Of a stretch of DNA of 64,000 bases, positions 49,641 through 62,331 are shown piece after piece. The notes beneath the pieces are model-generated. The model worked only from the letters and a program-made list of their open reading frames with translations, was not told the origin of the DNA and did no database searches. How positions within the stretch are numbered: position 1 is the stretch's first letter; every line of letters starts with the position of its first letter. Origin of the DNA: Funneliformis mosseae (taxonomy: Eukaryota > Glomeromycota > Glomeromycetes > Glomerales > Glomeraceae); the NCBI GenBank assembly GCA_910592005.1, contig CAJVPP010000007.1:1-64000 (forward strand), read 5' to 3'. Both the position numbers and the translations under genes were made by a program.

Positions 49641-52600
49641 GAAGATGTAATATTATATTATTATTTTATTTTATATCTTTATATTCATTAGTATTTTCGT
49701 GATTATTATTAAAATTATTAATTATTATCATTATAATTAAAATGAATTAGATAAATTGAACTTTTAGAAAACAAAATATTCAAACAAAATCTGACAAAAA
49801 TATTCAAATAGAATTTATAACAAATTTATTATTAATAATAGTATAATTGCTAACAATATAATTATTAAAAATGTTAACAATATCAATATTAAAAACATTG
49901 CAACTATTATTTTAGTTAAAATTATGTTAAAGTTAGTTAGCATTATATAATTTGTATATTTTAAATTTGCCAAAAAAAATACAAATAACAAAAATTAAAA
50001 AGTATAAATAAAAATGTCTTAATTATTAACATTAGATATATATGTACTAATTTAACTATATAATTTTTTATTTTATAATAAATATCAAAAATTGATTAAA
50101 TACTAATATATAATAAATAAAATATTCATCTCTAAGTCCTTTTTGCTATGTAATAATACAAATATGATCTAGTCATGTAAACTAATCATCTGAAATATGC
50201 AGTATGATATTAGAAAAAATATTTACTTTAAAATATCATGCGTAGTAAGTATGCCTTCTTTATAAAAACTTTAAATAAAATTATGCTAACGCTCTTTATT
50301 CCCAAATAGTTAATTTACACAAAAAATATTCTTGCAGTCTGATCTGAAAATTTTTTATAATACCTATCCATTTATCACAATCTGCATATAAGAGAAAGGA
50401 ATAAAGAACCTCAAACTGAACTGTATTACAAATGAGAAGTAAATAAAATATTAGATAAATATATACTGTTCATTCTATTTATTCATTGTCTCTTCAGTTG
50501 TTAATAATAGTTAAAATTAATAAATAGATATCAAATTTTTACCTTAAAGTATCTTAAAATATTTTTTAAAATACATTTTTCTGTTTGCTTTAGCAATAGG
50601 AAAGTTAATTATCATAGGTAAGGTCTAATTTCTTTATATCTTTGATACTATAGGATTTATTTAATAGTTTTATCTTAATCTAACAAATTTTCAGAAAATA
50701 TTATATCTTTTCAAATTAATGAGAAAAGGTAGAGACAAATCTATTCAGCTATTATTCTTAACGAATATAAAAGTTTAGTAGTTTAACCTTTGTAATAAGT
50801 TACTTAAAAACAAATGTATTTTTTTTTATTGAATAAAAAAATTTTCATTTTACAATCTGACATATACGAAAAAATAATATTTAAATATTTTTTGATGTTG
50901 TAAATATAAGCTATAGAGATATAAGTACTCTAACTTTTTTGTTATTAAGTATAAGCACAGACTGATTTTGATAATTTTTTTTTTCAGAAATAAAAGATAT
51001 ATATACTGTATAATATTATTTTTATATACAGTACCTTCAGACTAAATATTTTCAGGTCTATATTTTAATGCAGATTCTCTATTCTAATTTTATAATTATC
51101 AATAGGTAAATACAAATTTCTTGATATAAAAACATATATAAAGAATTAAAGATCTGTTTTGATAAGTAAATATTTTACTATAATAAAAAATAACATAAAA
51201 TAATTCTATCTTATTTTTTTACTTCACAATTGATTTACTCTAAAATTATGTTTACATTTAACTTACAAACAATACCTTATGATATATCTTTAAAGACTTC
51301 ATACTTTTATTTTCTTAATGCATATTTCTTGATTTATGTTATTTAAAATCAATTCTCCAATAACCTTCCTTTACATAATAATAAAAGATTTATGAGCTTT
51401 TTGCATGTATATCTGAAATAATATTAATCTTAATGCAAAAATTAAAAAAAATAAGATATGTGATGAAAGTATTACTGTGAAATTAAAAAGTTTTTTATTA
51501 AAATAAACAAAATGTTTAATGTAAAATTTAGTACTAAAATGATTAACAAATATTTTACATGTCTTTTTGAAGTTAATTCTTCTATTATTATAAAGCTCAA
51601 CAGATTCAATAATAAACTTAAAAATAAACTTAAACTTTTTAATGATCAATAACTATAAGACTTAATAGTTTTAAAGAAGTATGTTTTAATTAATTTAACA
51701 AAATGAAATCAAAATTAAATTATTACTGTTAAAGCTCTTTGAAATGAAATAAACTAATATTATATGATTGTCTAAATCAATTTTGATCAGTTAAGTATGT
51801 GTAATCAATTTAAAACTTCAAATTAATTACGTGAAAGTAGTAATTCTATTACTAATTCTTCATTTAAAAATTTTTTATTGTCTAATTCATCTTTTAAGAA
51901 AAATAAAAACTATTTTAAGCAAATTTTTAATTTGAATAATGTAAAGAGAGATTTTATAAAATATATATTTGAAACTATAAGATGTAAAATTCGTGATCTT
52001 ACTGAAAAAAGATTGAAAAGTTTATTATAAAAAATTTTTATTATAATCTTGATAATTTAAAGTATAGTATAGTAATATTTATTATAAGATAAATAGATAG
52101 AAAAAATTTAGTAATTTTTAATAATAATGCAGAATAGTAAGAAGGAACTATTATATGAGACCTTTGCAATAGAAAGAAGAAAATGGCTGAAAAAAATAAA
52201 AAAATAAATTAATGCTAAATCTGAATATATTTTAATCTAAAAATCATATTTAGCATACAAAAATAAAATTGATTTTTTCTGGCTGTTTTCTCCTTTCTAT
52301 TGTAATGATCTTATATTATAGTCTAGGGTTTGCATTATTCTTTCTTTTAAATGTAAACTATTTTAATATCTTTTATTAGTTTTATTTTTTATTAGCAAGC
52401 AAGTTCTTACTTATATATTACTTTATGAAAAAATACAATAAAGAGCTTTATTTTAATTTTAAGTGTATTATATATTTTATAAGTGATATTATTATTTATT
52501 AATTATATTTGCTTTTATTTTCTATTAACATAATTATAATTATAAAAAATCATTAAAATACTATTCTACAATTACTAAGTATTATATATTACTAATAAAA

Positions 52601-53110
52601 AATACTCTGTTTCTTTTCTTTTAATTCTTTTCTTTAGTATTATAATTAATAGTAATATTAATTACATTTATATTTTAAGAAAATGAGAAGAAAGTGAGAA
52701 TAATAAAACTAAAGACTATAGATATTTCAATAGAAAGTATTACAGATCTTAATAATTTAATTTATTTATATAAAGAGAAAGAAGTATCAGATTTTACATA
52801 CATATACATATATACACTTTTAAGATAATTCAGATTCTCAAAAGATAATCATCCATTTATATTAGATAATATTATAAGACATTATGTTACTAAAAGTAAT
52901 AAATATTTAGAGATATATCATTTTTTTCATAAATATGAGAATATCATAAAATAAATACTAAGTTCTTTCTAAAATTCTATTAAGAATTCTTTGTAATATT
53001 ATTTCAATAAAATTTCTCTTTTTTAATTCCTTCTTTATAGCTTTAATCATTTATATATGCTAAATATATTAGATCAGAATTAGAATAAGTGGATGTATAA
53101 TTATTATATT
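49641..53110. other. AT-rich block 4 with coding relics
   Basis: AT-rich, less extreme than blocks 1-3. Coding-like traces on the plus strand at 51890-52010 (NNVKRDFIKYIFETIR, then KIRDLTEKRL) and 52685-52955 (VRIIKLKTIDISIESITDL) are too broken to name. A MITE M1 copy sits at 52153-52314. No intact gene. Confidence 0.45.
52153..52314. mobile_element. MITE family M1, copy 2
   Basis: Termini GCAATAGAAAGAAGAAAATG and the complement of ACAATAGAAAGGAGAAAACA. About 160 bp, the reverse-oriented partner of 14924-15081. This copy keeps AGAAAGGAGAAAACAGCCAG where copy 1 reads AAAAAAGAAAAAACAGCTAA. Confidence 0.65.
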
Positions 53111-53112
53111 AT

Positions 53113-54246
53113 TTACAAAAGGTTTTCAAAAGTTTATGCACACTTTTTTGTATAAATTTTAATAATATTTTTATTAAGTAAGCAAATGATCATCAAATAA
53201 TAAATATTGTTTTTAGAATAGTAATTTAAACTTTGTACTAAGCTATTTATTATTTGATCAGATCACCATTTTATCTAAATATATTACTAATATTATAAAT
53301 ATAATAAATATCAATAAATCTCGCAAAATCATAAATTCTACATGATTTATTTTATGCACTCATAATTTGAGACAACTGTATAAATTTTCTTATTCTAATT
53401 AAAAAGAATAAATAAACCAAAAAAAAACAAAAAAAAATTTAACTTTACTTTAAAAAAATGGATAAAAAAAAAGATCTTACTGAATCCTAAAAAAGTGCTA
53501 TTCTTTATAGATATCAACTTGGATATTCATGCAGAAAAATTGCAGAAACTGTAAGATATAAACCTTTTGCAGTTTCAGCTTATATAAGAAGGTATAAAGC
53601 TACTGGGTCTACTAATACAAAGCCATATTCTAAGTGACTGCACTTTTTCATAACTCCAAATCGTAAATAATTTAAATAATTAGTTACAAAGAAAATAATT
53701 GCTGCAAATATACCTGTAAAGTGCAAGCTCTTTGAAAAAAAGTCAAGGTAGAATGCTTTTACTCCTACTATTTAATAAATACTTCATATTATTGGATTAA
53801 ATAATTATGCAGCTAGGTGAAAACTATTCAATTTATCTGAAAATATAATGAAACAATTCGCATAGATATAAGAGTATGTATACTGGACTATGCAAGCCTG
53901 AAAAAAGTTTTTTAGACTGATAAATTAATTTTTTCTCAGTTTCAATAATCACGTACTAGCTGAGTTTAGTGAGAATTATCTGAGGAATAGTTATCTGCTT
54001 GTATTTCAGCAATAATAAAGCACAGTCCAAGTCAGATGTTCTGAGGATATTTTTCTACACAAGGATTAGGGTTATGCATTACTCTAAACCAAATAATGAA
54101 CAAAATATTTCATTAGGTAATAATCAGCTAATATGTTATTTAAAAAAATATAGCTTAGTTACTATTAAAAATTTACAAAATTGTCTAATTCTTGACTATG
54201 CAATACTTTTGTTACCTTCCTGTATATTAGAAAAACTTAATAAGTA
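53113..54246 (+). mobile_element. Tc1-type transposon relic
   Basis: A left-end-like sequence (TTCAAAAGTTTATGCACACT, 53127-53146) resembles Tc1/mariner ends and precedes a transposase relic. The right end could not be found before the TA-rich spacer at 54250, so the element is probably truncated. Confidence 0.5.
53458..54246 (+). pseudogene. Tc1/mariner transposase pseudogene
   Basis: It starts ATGGATAAAAAAAAAGAT. The N-terminal helix-turn-helix reads SAILYRYQLGYSCRKIAETV, then RYKATGSTNTKP. After internal stops there are LHIIGLNNYAAR (second HTH) and EYVYWTMQA. The part around FFRLIN corresponds to the WTDES first-aspartate box, so the catalytic D is lost. The end (53999-54246) is a poor frame. 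Many stops replace likely Q and R codons. Inactive. Confidence 0.65.
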
Positions 54247-54250
54247 AAGC

Positions 54251-54747
54251 AGCAAAATTTGTTATTAAAAATACTATTTATATCATTAAATTTTTAAGTT
54301 AGTTTTATAATTAATTAATAATTAAAAATTAGGTTTAATATATTTTGTATGTAAATATAAAGAGAAAAAATTAGTATAATAATAAATATTAAATATTAAT
54401 ATTAAAAACTTTTATATTTTAATTTTTAAAAATAAATTTTTTAATTATTAAAAATCAGTATTATGTATTGTATATTATTCAACTTCTTTATTACTTTTGT
54501 AATAAATAGAAAAAAATATAATTTATTTTTTATTAAGTAAATTATATAATAAATATAAATGATTAATATTAATCAGCTAATTAAAATAAGAAATTGATAA
54601 CATGTATCATATGTAGAATAGTTAAAAAAAATCTGATAATAGTAAAATTCTTTAACTTTAAAATGTTATTACTCATTAAAAAATAGTTTTACAGAAAATT
54701 TGAAAACATAATTTTAATAAACTTATTTTATTCTATTACTTTAAGAT
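54251..54747. other. AT-rich spacer between Tc1 relic and pogo B
   Basis: Very AT-rich with no ORF. Nothing is recognised. Confidence 0.5.
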
Positions 54748-54749
54748 TA

Positions 54750-57355
54750 CAGTCAGACCCTTATATAATCACCGAATTGGTTTCATTAAATTTAGTAATT
54801 GTATAGAGGTGTGACTATATAATAAAACCTTTATACAATTACTTCTATATTATAAATCATGTAAAGTGACTATATAGAGATTAATAGTTTAATTAGATAG
54901 TATAACATATTAAAATAAAGCATATAAAATTTGATTTTATTAAGAATTTGAAAAATTTATACAATTATCCATTTTTCTAATATCTAATTGCTAAAAAAAT
55001 CAGTTATTAAAATTTGCTTTCTAGCTTGCAATTTAAGTTATCGTACTATATTTAGATATTTTTTAAAAATATTAAATCTTCTATTTTAAATTTATTTGTT
55101 GTTTGTTGTTCAAAAAAGTTATCTAATTCTGTAAAGATTTAATTGCATCAACGAAAGATACTGGTACCGATTCATTGAAATCCTCTTCAGAATCATTATT
55201 TTCATCATCATCTACCTTCCCTTGAACCAATCTTATGATCTCATCATCATTTAAGAAATCCTTAGTTGGAATTTCTTCTTCTAAATCTTGAAAGAAATCA
55301 TCAATTGCATTTTTTAATAGAGAAGCATGAGGGTTATCGAATTCATCAATCATTTGATTGATTCTTTCTGTTTCCAAGTCCATTGTTTCTTAATGAGCTC
55401 GTATTGCATTATCTATATCTTCATTAGCTGAAGAAGGCAATATTCTGGTTTTATTCCAATAATTACGAATTGTTTCTTCAGTTACATCATGCCACGTATT
55501 TGCCAAGTACTCAATAGCTTCTTTGATATCAATTTTCTCTTTATTGATATCTTTACCTTCTTCAAAAAGTTGCAACATATAATGACAATAATATCATTTA
55601 TAGTGACTTTTAAAACTTGCAATAATTCCAGCATCTAAAGGTTAAAGGTGGCTTGTAGTATTTAGTGGCAAAAAGGCTACTTTAATATGTGTAAGTTGAA
55701 GTTAATGAGTATTCGGTAGAGTACTCCTTGATCTTGAAACTCGATTTCCTATAGAAGTATTAATTTGGTAAATTTCTGTAGTTTATTTTTAAATTTTTTA
55801 AAAAAAATCAAATTTAACTTACTGTGTCCTCTTGAAGTAGAACCCAAAGTAAAGCCCGAAATAGAAATCCAAATCTGGAGTAGAACCTAAACCTGAAGTA
55901 GAACCTGAGCCTGAAATATTATCATCATCTTGCAAACGGTAATTTGGATTGAAATATGATGGGGCATTATCAATTAAGAGTAAAATCTTTTTATTTTGTG
56001 CTCTAAAATGCCTATCCATATCAAGAAGTATTTCTCTAAATAACCTTGAATTTATCTATGCCTTAAAATTTCTACAGTAGTGAACTAGAAGACAGTCTAA
56101 ATTAATACGTAAAAGAGGTCTTGAGCACTTTGATTTACCAATCACCCATGGTTTGAGTTTGTCAGTTCCCGTAGTATTTGCACTTAAAAGAATAGTAATT
56201 TGCATTTTATCCTTTTTTTTGATTAAGAATCAGTTTAGTGAAAAGTGTCTGATTCAGAGACATTTTGTAATAAAGACCCGTTTCATTAATATTATATATT
56301 TGGTCTAGAGAATATTAGCTTAATAGTTGATGGAGCTTAATTCTTTCTTTTAAAAGAGATGCTATCAGCGCACTTTCCAATTCTCCATGCATGCAATGCT
56401 AATGAATATTATTCCTTTTTTAAATCTATTTAACCAACTGTTGAAAAAAACTAACTCATCTTCTTGTATATTAAATATATTGGCAAAAAATTTATCTTTT
56501 TCTTTATCAATAGATCTGTTAAATAACACCACCCGCCGTTATATTTTCAACTTACAAATTCATAGCATTGTCAAGTATTAGAAATTTGACTCCTCTATGT
56601 CTAAAGATTTCTTTAGAACTTTCGATTTCTATTGCAACACTCCAATTTTCACTATTTGTTAATATCTTTGTTATAGTACTACGGTCAATATTTAAAGTCA
56701 GGTTTTTTTCATTAAAATGTTTTGCAATTTCATGATATCTTTTATTACTATTTTTTTTTTGCCTATTCACAAATTTTATGTTTAAGACTGACACTTATAG
56801 CAGAACGTTTCTTAGGTTGGTCAGAAAGTTGTTTGGGTCAGTTAAGAGGCATTTATAAACTCGTTTAATAAAACAAGCTAAATGAAAAGTTGGAAATTAT
56901 TTTAAAAAAGGGGTGTTTAAGAAAAAAAAAAAATTGCACACACATTGTATGTAAATTTTATCGCATAAAATTTATACATAATAATAAAAAGTAATACCAT
57001 GAGAAGAATGCGAAACTTTCATTAAAATTATCAAAGAATAAAGCGTTATGTTGTTCTATTTTCCTAGTGTTACATTTTTAAGTGAAAGTGTTACATTTTC
57101 ATGTTACATATTATTTATCGTGAACTGCCAGCTAATTAGATATTTTCAATATAAGCCAATCAAAAATCTGTGATTATAAAGAGGTTTAATTACTATTAAA
57201 AATGGTATATAGTTTTAGATCATGTGATGATAGTGACTATAACTAATTTGTGACTATATAAAGGTAAATTAATAAGTTTAAAGTTCGTTTCAGAAAAATA
57301 GGTTCTTATACAAAAGTGTGACTATATAGGGTGTGACTGTATAGGGGTCTGACTG
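54750..57355 (-). mobile_element. Pogo-like DNA transposon B
   Basis: Perfect termini CAGTCAGACCC on the left and GGGTCTGACTG on the right (with one extra G) lie between TA dinucleotides at 54748-54749 and 57356-57357. At the right end the unit GTGTGACTATATAGG is iterated (about 57317-57345), and similar GTGACTATATA words occur at the left end. The transposase runs on the minus strand. At 2606 bp it is shorter and much better preserved than element A. Confidence 0.85.
55123..56810 (-). pseudogene. Pogo transposase of element B, frameshifted
   Basis: On the minus strand: 56794-56552 holds the CENP-B-like HTH (EIAKHFNEKN, then IDRSTITKIL, and FRHRGVKFLILDNAMNL). 56530-56380 holds the second DNA-binding part. 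56330-56060 has the NETGLYYK block with the first catalytic residue region. 56010-55970 has KILLLIDNAPSYF, the DDE_1 second aspartate. 55690-55620 has AFLPLNTTSHL, a stop, then PLDAGIIASF. 55578-55123 is the C-terminal part with a Glu/Asp-rich tail. Fewer stops than in element A, but still several frameshifts and stops, so probably inactive. Confidence 0.7.
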
Positions 57356-57357
57356 TA

Positions 57358-58879
57358 TATTTTATGATTATTATTTTTTTTTTAAGTAAGAAGTAATAAT
57401 TTAAATTTTCTTAATTTTATTATTAAAATTATATTATATGCATTATATTATAGATTGTTCTAATATATTAATAATAATAATGTGTTAAAAACAAAAGTAA
57501 TAATTATATATTTTTTGATTTTAATATTTATAAAATAGTTTAAATTACATATAGATATTTATAAATATAAAATAATTGTTAGAAAATCAAATTATAAAAA
57601 TCTTTTGATTTTAATCAAAATCTTATTATAATTGATTTTAAATATATCAAAAGTTAAAATATAAAAAAGATTTTTTAATTTTATTAAAATTTCTAAAATC
57701 TAATTTCTTTAACAATTTTTATAATTAATTTTAGATATACTGTATATATGGGTCTATTTTGATCTTATAATGCCTTAAAAAGGTTTGGCCAGCATTAGTC
57801 ATCCGCATGTCAACTGTCCATTGGACGCAAATCGACATCTGACGAACAACATATATTATAAAATATATTTTATTTTATTAATAAAATAAAATAAAAAAAT
57901 ATAGATTAACAAAATGGTTTATTATTTGTATTTAAAAGTATATTTCAATTAAATTATATAAATCATTTGCTATTAAATTTGTTATAAATATTGATCTATA
58001 TTCTAAGTATTAATTAATGAAATTCAAAAGTATAATTTAAACAATTCTAAATCTGAATGTAACGTCCAATAAAATAAGTATTATATTGAAATAGATTTTA
58101 AAATAACTTGATTCATTAAATTATTTATTGGTCCAACTAGTATTATAAATATACATATTAGATCAGAAATCAAATTGCTTTATCACTAATAAAAATCAAT
58201 TTTCACATCAAAACCGCTACACTTTAGTGATTTATACAATTAAAGACCTTTATTTAAAATATGATAATCAAACATACTCCATCTATTAATTTCCAACTGG
58301 AACTGTATTCAAATTGAAACCTTTAAAGCAATTTCATATTAAAAGATTCATTACACAAAAATCAGTCCTAGTTTGCAAATGAAAACTTCTTTTATATTTT
58401 ATCAAAGAATTTAAATCATGATCTTTTAGGACGCGTGCAGTTGTATGCATTGCATTATAAAATTTTTTTTTAAGCATGAAGATCGGATACTTAAATAGAG
58501 TTGGTCAAAGTAATCCATGTACAGAAAATTCGTCTGTACGCAGTGTTGCCACGGACAATGTCTGGGACAGGTGACACGAGAAAACAAGTGCTAATTCCTC
58601 AAAAAATCCTGTTTCGATAATCAGCGGACATTAAAAATGAGCACTGTCTGTAAGCTCAGTTTTTTTTTTTTTAAGTTGGAAATTAAAATATAAAATTTTT
58701 TTCCAAAAACGTGCAAATAAAAGACTTTGAATGTCAAATGATTCCAAATTTGCATCTTTGATTTACTATTAAATATAAATGATGGAATTATTTTTAAAAA
58801 ACCCGAATGAATGTCTTTCAATAAAAAAAAAAAAACATAAAAAAGTTCTAGTATTTATTATAAATCTCCAAAAATTAAA
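57358..58879. other. Upstream region of the amino-acid permease
   Basis: AT-rich up to about 57720, then an isolated GC-richer patch at 57770-57850, then AT-rich to 58400. The last 450 bases are gene-flank-like with a palindrome GTACAG...CTGTAC at about 58518-58538. No gene is supported. Confidence 0.45.
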
Positions 58880-60879
58880 ATGAACATGTACGATCAAGAA
58901 ACAAATTTTCCCGAAATAAGGATTATAAATCTTGCCTATGGCATTGGCATTAACGTTAACAGCATAATTGGATCGGCAATTGTCACTGCACCAGGAATTA
59001 TTTGGAATTCAGTAAAGTCTCCAGGAATCGTATTATTATTATGGTTAATAGGTGGACTCGTTAGTATGGCGGGGTCCTTAACATATGTTGAGCTTGGCGT
59101 TAAACATAGGATAAGTGGAGGCGAAACAAAATATTTACAGACCGCTTACCCACATCCAAGAAAATGTATAAGCTACCTTTTTAGTTTCATGTACATTTTG
59201 TAAGTTTAATATTAAAATTAAAGTCATCAGATTATAATTCGTTTATTGGTAATAATAATCTGTTCTTTATTTTTATTCTAATTTATTAAGTGCGATTAAG
59301 CCAGGAATTACAAGTGCGATTTTGCAATCTGCGGCGCAGTATCTTTGGTATACTATTAGTGGAGCTCATTTTAATATTGAACAGGATAAAAATGGATGGA
59401 ATCTTCCATTTTCTCCGTTCTGGTATGAACAATTATATTTTAGCTAATTGAACGTCAGTTTGCAACTAAAATTTTATCTACTTTAGGGTTATAAAATTCA
59501 TCGCGATTGCAATGTTGTTTGTTATAACAGCATATCATATGATTGGTAACAGACTGGCTAATGTTATAAACCAGTCACTGGGGGTTATAAAATTAATCAC
59601 ATATTCAATCATAGCCATAGTCGGAATTTGTAGATTATTTTTGGATTGGGAAACAAGTCGACTCCACTGGCAAAAGCCATTAGAAGGAAATACAGACTTC
59701 ACAGCTTATACATCTTCAATTTTACTGGTAAATATACATTCATTTTTGAAGTAATTATAATACATAATGAGATGTTTTTGTTCATTTTTAGATTATGTTT
59801 AGCTATGAAGGATGGAACAGTTTAAATTGTAAGTCATTGAAATTAATCATTATTTATTAATAATTACCTAGTAACAAGTTAAATGTTTTTTTTGTAGACT
59901 CGTTGAACGAGTTTAGGAATGTGGAAAGGGAACTTCTCTACAGCAATAGTATCAGTGTTGTCATTGTTACATTATTGTGTACGTATATTAGGTTGGAAAG
60001 GTCTTAATCCTCATGTTATTATTCTAAAAACCTTTTTCAATTATAGATCTTCTTGTAAATATTGCGTTTATTTCTGTTGTACCTAAAGAAGATATACTTA
60101 ATAATGGAAAAGCGGATCAAATTATAGCCGCAACTTTCTTTAATAAAGTATTTGGTGGAAATGAGACAATAGTTAGAATTTTTACTTTTCTAATCGTACT
60201 TTCTGTGATTGGCACTGCTGCATCAAATGTGTGGAGGTAAGTAATTAGTTGTACTTAATTTTTAGCAATTAAAATATTGTAATAATTTTTTATTTTACTT
60301 AATAGTGTATCAAGGGTAATCGTTACAACGGCAAGATCAAATTTTTTTCCCATTTATTCAGAACAATTAAAAATTTGGCATGAATATTTTCATACTCCAA
60401 TTAACGCTTTAATATTGCAATTCATTTGGAATTCATTTATTATATTGATCGTCGGTAGTTCTTTTACAATAAGCAATTATGAATTATTTTCATCATTTGC
60501 AATGTATAGTTATTGGATCTTTTATGTTGCTACTGGTATAGGGTTATTTGTAATTCGACATAGAGAACATAGAGAATTAAGGGACAATGTACATGAACAT
60601 GATCAAGAAATTAATTCAATTAATAGCGACGGAAATGAAAATCAACTATTTGAAGTTCCATTATTTATAACAGTAATTTTTATTTTGTCAGGATTATATA
60701 TTTTGGTATTTTCCTTTGTTATCAACGTTAAATGCCCAGAATCTATAGCACCTGAATCAATTGAATGTAGTCAATATTTGACAACACAAAGAGTTCAACA
60801 AATGTCACCATTACTTATTAGTTACGGAACTCTTTATATTGCTTTAATATCTTGGTATTATTGGTGGAGAAGTACCTAG
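58880..60879 (+). CDS. LAT/MUP1-like amino-acid permease (APC superfamily)
   Basis: Seven exons: 58880-59199, 59291-59422, 59487-59727, 59792-59828, 59898-59978, 60047-60236 and 60306-60879. All junctions are GT-AG and the frame is continuous, giving about 524 residues. About twelve membrane segments are visible. TM1 carries NSIIGSAIVTAPGIIWNS, then the conserved TM2-3 pattern GGLVSMAGSLTYVELG and SGGETKYLQTAYP. TM6 carries MFSYEGWNSLNY, followed by the cytosolic NEFRNVEREL helix typical of LAT-type transporters. TM8 contains SRVIVTTARSNFFP. Family knowledge: these take up neutral amino acids, and Mup1 takes methionine. The substrate here is not shown. In TM1 the usual second glycine of the G-S-G substrate-carboxylate motif is alanine. 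A MITE lies 95 bp downstream. Confidence 0.9.
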
Positions 60880-60973
60880 GAAATCGCCCAGGAAACGAAG
60901 ATAGAAATTGAGAAATGGAATAATGAAGGACCAAGATTAAATTATAAATATCAATAAAAATTATTTTATTATG

Positions 60974-61190
60974 ATGTTAACGGTCCCAAATGTTTTTGAA
61001 CAAATTTAGTTATAGAAAAGTCTAATCGCTTATCTATTAATAAGTAATTCTTGTTAAAAAATTGTTATAAGGATAAATTTTTCAACAACCCTCATCAGAT
61101 CGTTAAGTCCTAAATTTCAACAATAAAAATCTTCTCTAGAAATGGCAAATTTATTGGGACGTTTAGGATCGCTTAACATTCCTAATTATT
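60974..61190. mobile_element. MITE family M2, full copy
   Basis: The left end GATGTTAACGGTCCCAAA pairs with the right region GGGACGTTTAGGATCGCTTA, then ACATTCC, as an imperfect inverted repeat. The interior TAGTTATAGAAAAGTCTAAT is shared with the dynamin intron copy at 22824-22935. The termini resemble hAT-type MITEs. Confidence 0.55.
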
Positions 61191-61538
61191 TTCATATATT
61201 GTTGTATAAGCCTCTTTTTTTTTCTTACTTGAATACGGTGTTGGTGTAACATAATTTGTAAATAATTTAACTGTACGTCATGCAAAAAAAAATTTCAATT
61301 ACTTATTATCTGTTATTGAACTTGCTCGGAGTTGCACAACCGTGCCATGAACCAAATCACGTGTCCAAGCTTTTTTTGATTGGGAAGATAAATATTTTCT
61401 ATATATAATCACGTGGTAGTGACATTTTTTATGGCGATGCGAGAAACTTGGACTTTTTCTTCTTTTAAGAAATAAAATACAACGTAAAAAAAATTTGCTA
61501 TTTCTTAGTATTTAAATTTGAAAATATCAATTTAAAAT

Positions 61539-62331
61539 GTCTTTAAAACTAGAAAGTCCAAAAACTTTAGAAGCGCCATACTTCACTTCTACAACAAAAC
61601 TTGTACCGGAAGAACTTGCTAATGCTTCAAAAGTTCTTCACGGACACTAGATTACAAGTACCTTTTGAGGATCTTATGTAGTAGTGCACGACAAACTTAA
61701 AAAATAAATGGCGTTTCATCCATGTAAATTCGGTAAAAATTGCTACGATAAACATTGTAGTAAGTATTTTTACAAACTTTTGTGACTTCAAGCCATGGTA
61801 GAAAGTTTCTGGTTCGTAATATGAATATGTTATATTATTTCGACGGGAACCGATTCGGGGATTATTAATGATACCACGTCCTAACGATGACAAAGATAGA
61901 AATTTTAACCATTTTGACAACGAGACTTGGATCAAAGAGACCTCGGTTTGGCAAAATCTGGTTTTCATTCAGTGTCACTTAATTATGGTACATGGGAGAT
62001 CGGTCAGTCACGTACCCATATATACAAAGTTGTCACGCTCCTATTCATTTACGTTATAGTAATAAAGCATGGGAGAAAATGAAACCTCAGTTTGAAGACT
62101 ATTATGACAAAATCAAATTTAAATGCTCGAAATTATCCCGAAGCGAGTAATCTTTTCAAGATTTCGAACGTGAAAGATTGCAGGCATTGGAACAAGAGTA
62201 CTTTATGATGACTATGTTGGATAATAATAAAGCTATAAGGGAACTCACGTTAAGCATTCAAGCATTGAAAATTATTTTGCAAGTTTTGGTAAATCAAAAT
62301 AATCAAACTCCCATTCCGTTTAATTTTTAGA
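61539..62331 (+). pseudogene. Broken gene with a CCCH-like finger and coiled-coil end
   Basis: An ATG at 61539 opens MSLKLESPKTLEAPYFTSTT, then LVPEELANASKVL, and hits stops at 61648 and later. The same frame resumes with FHPCKFGKNCYDKHC (61720-61764), a Cys pattern C-x5-C-x4-C like Nab2-type zinc fingers but lacking the final His. After a frameshift, 61868-61990 reads PRPNDDKDRNFNHFDNETW. 62063-62331 reads AWEKMKPQFEDYYDKIKFK, a stop, then FERERLQALEQEYF and a hydrophobic heptad-like end. The three pieces in order look like one gene inactivated by several lesions. Family unknown. Confidence 0.35.

Noticed and set aside
51371..51649. 92-codon minus-strand ORF
   Set aside because: Composition-driven Phe/Ile/Lys-rich frame in an AT-rich block with no motif.
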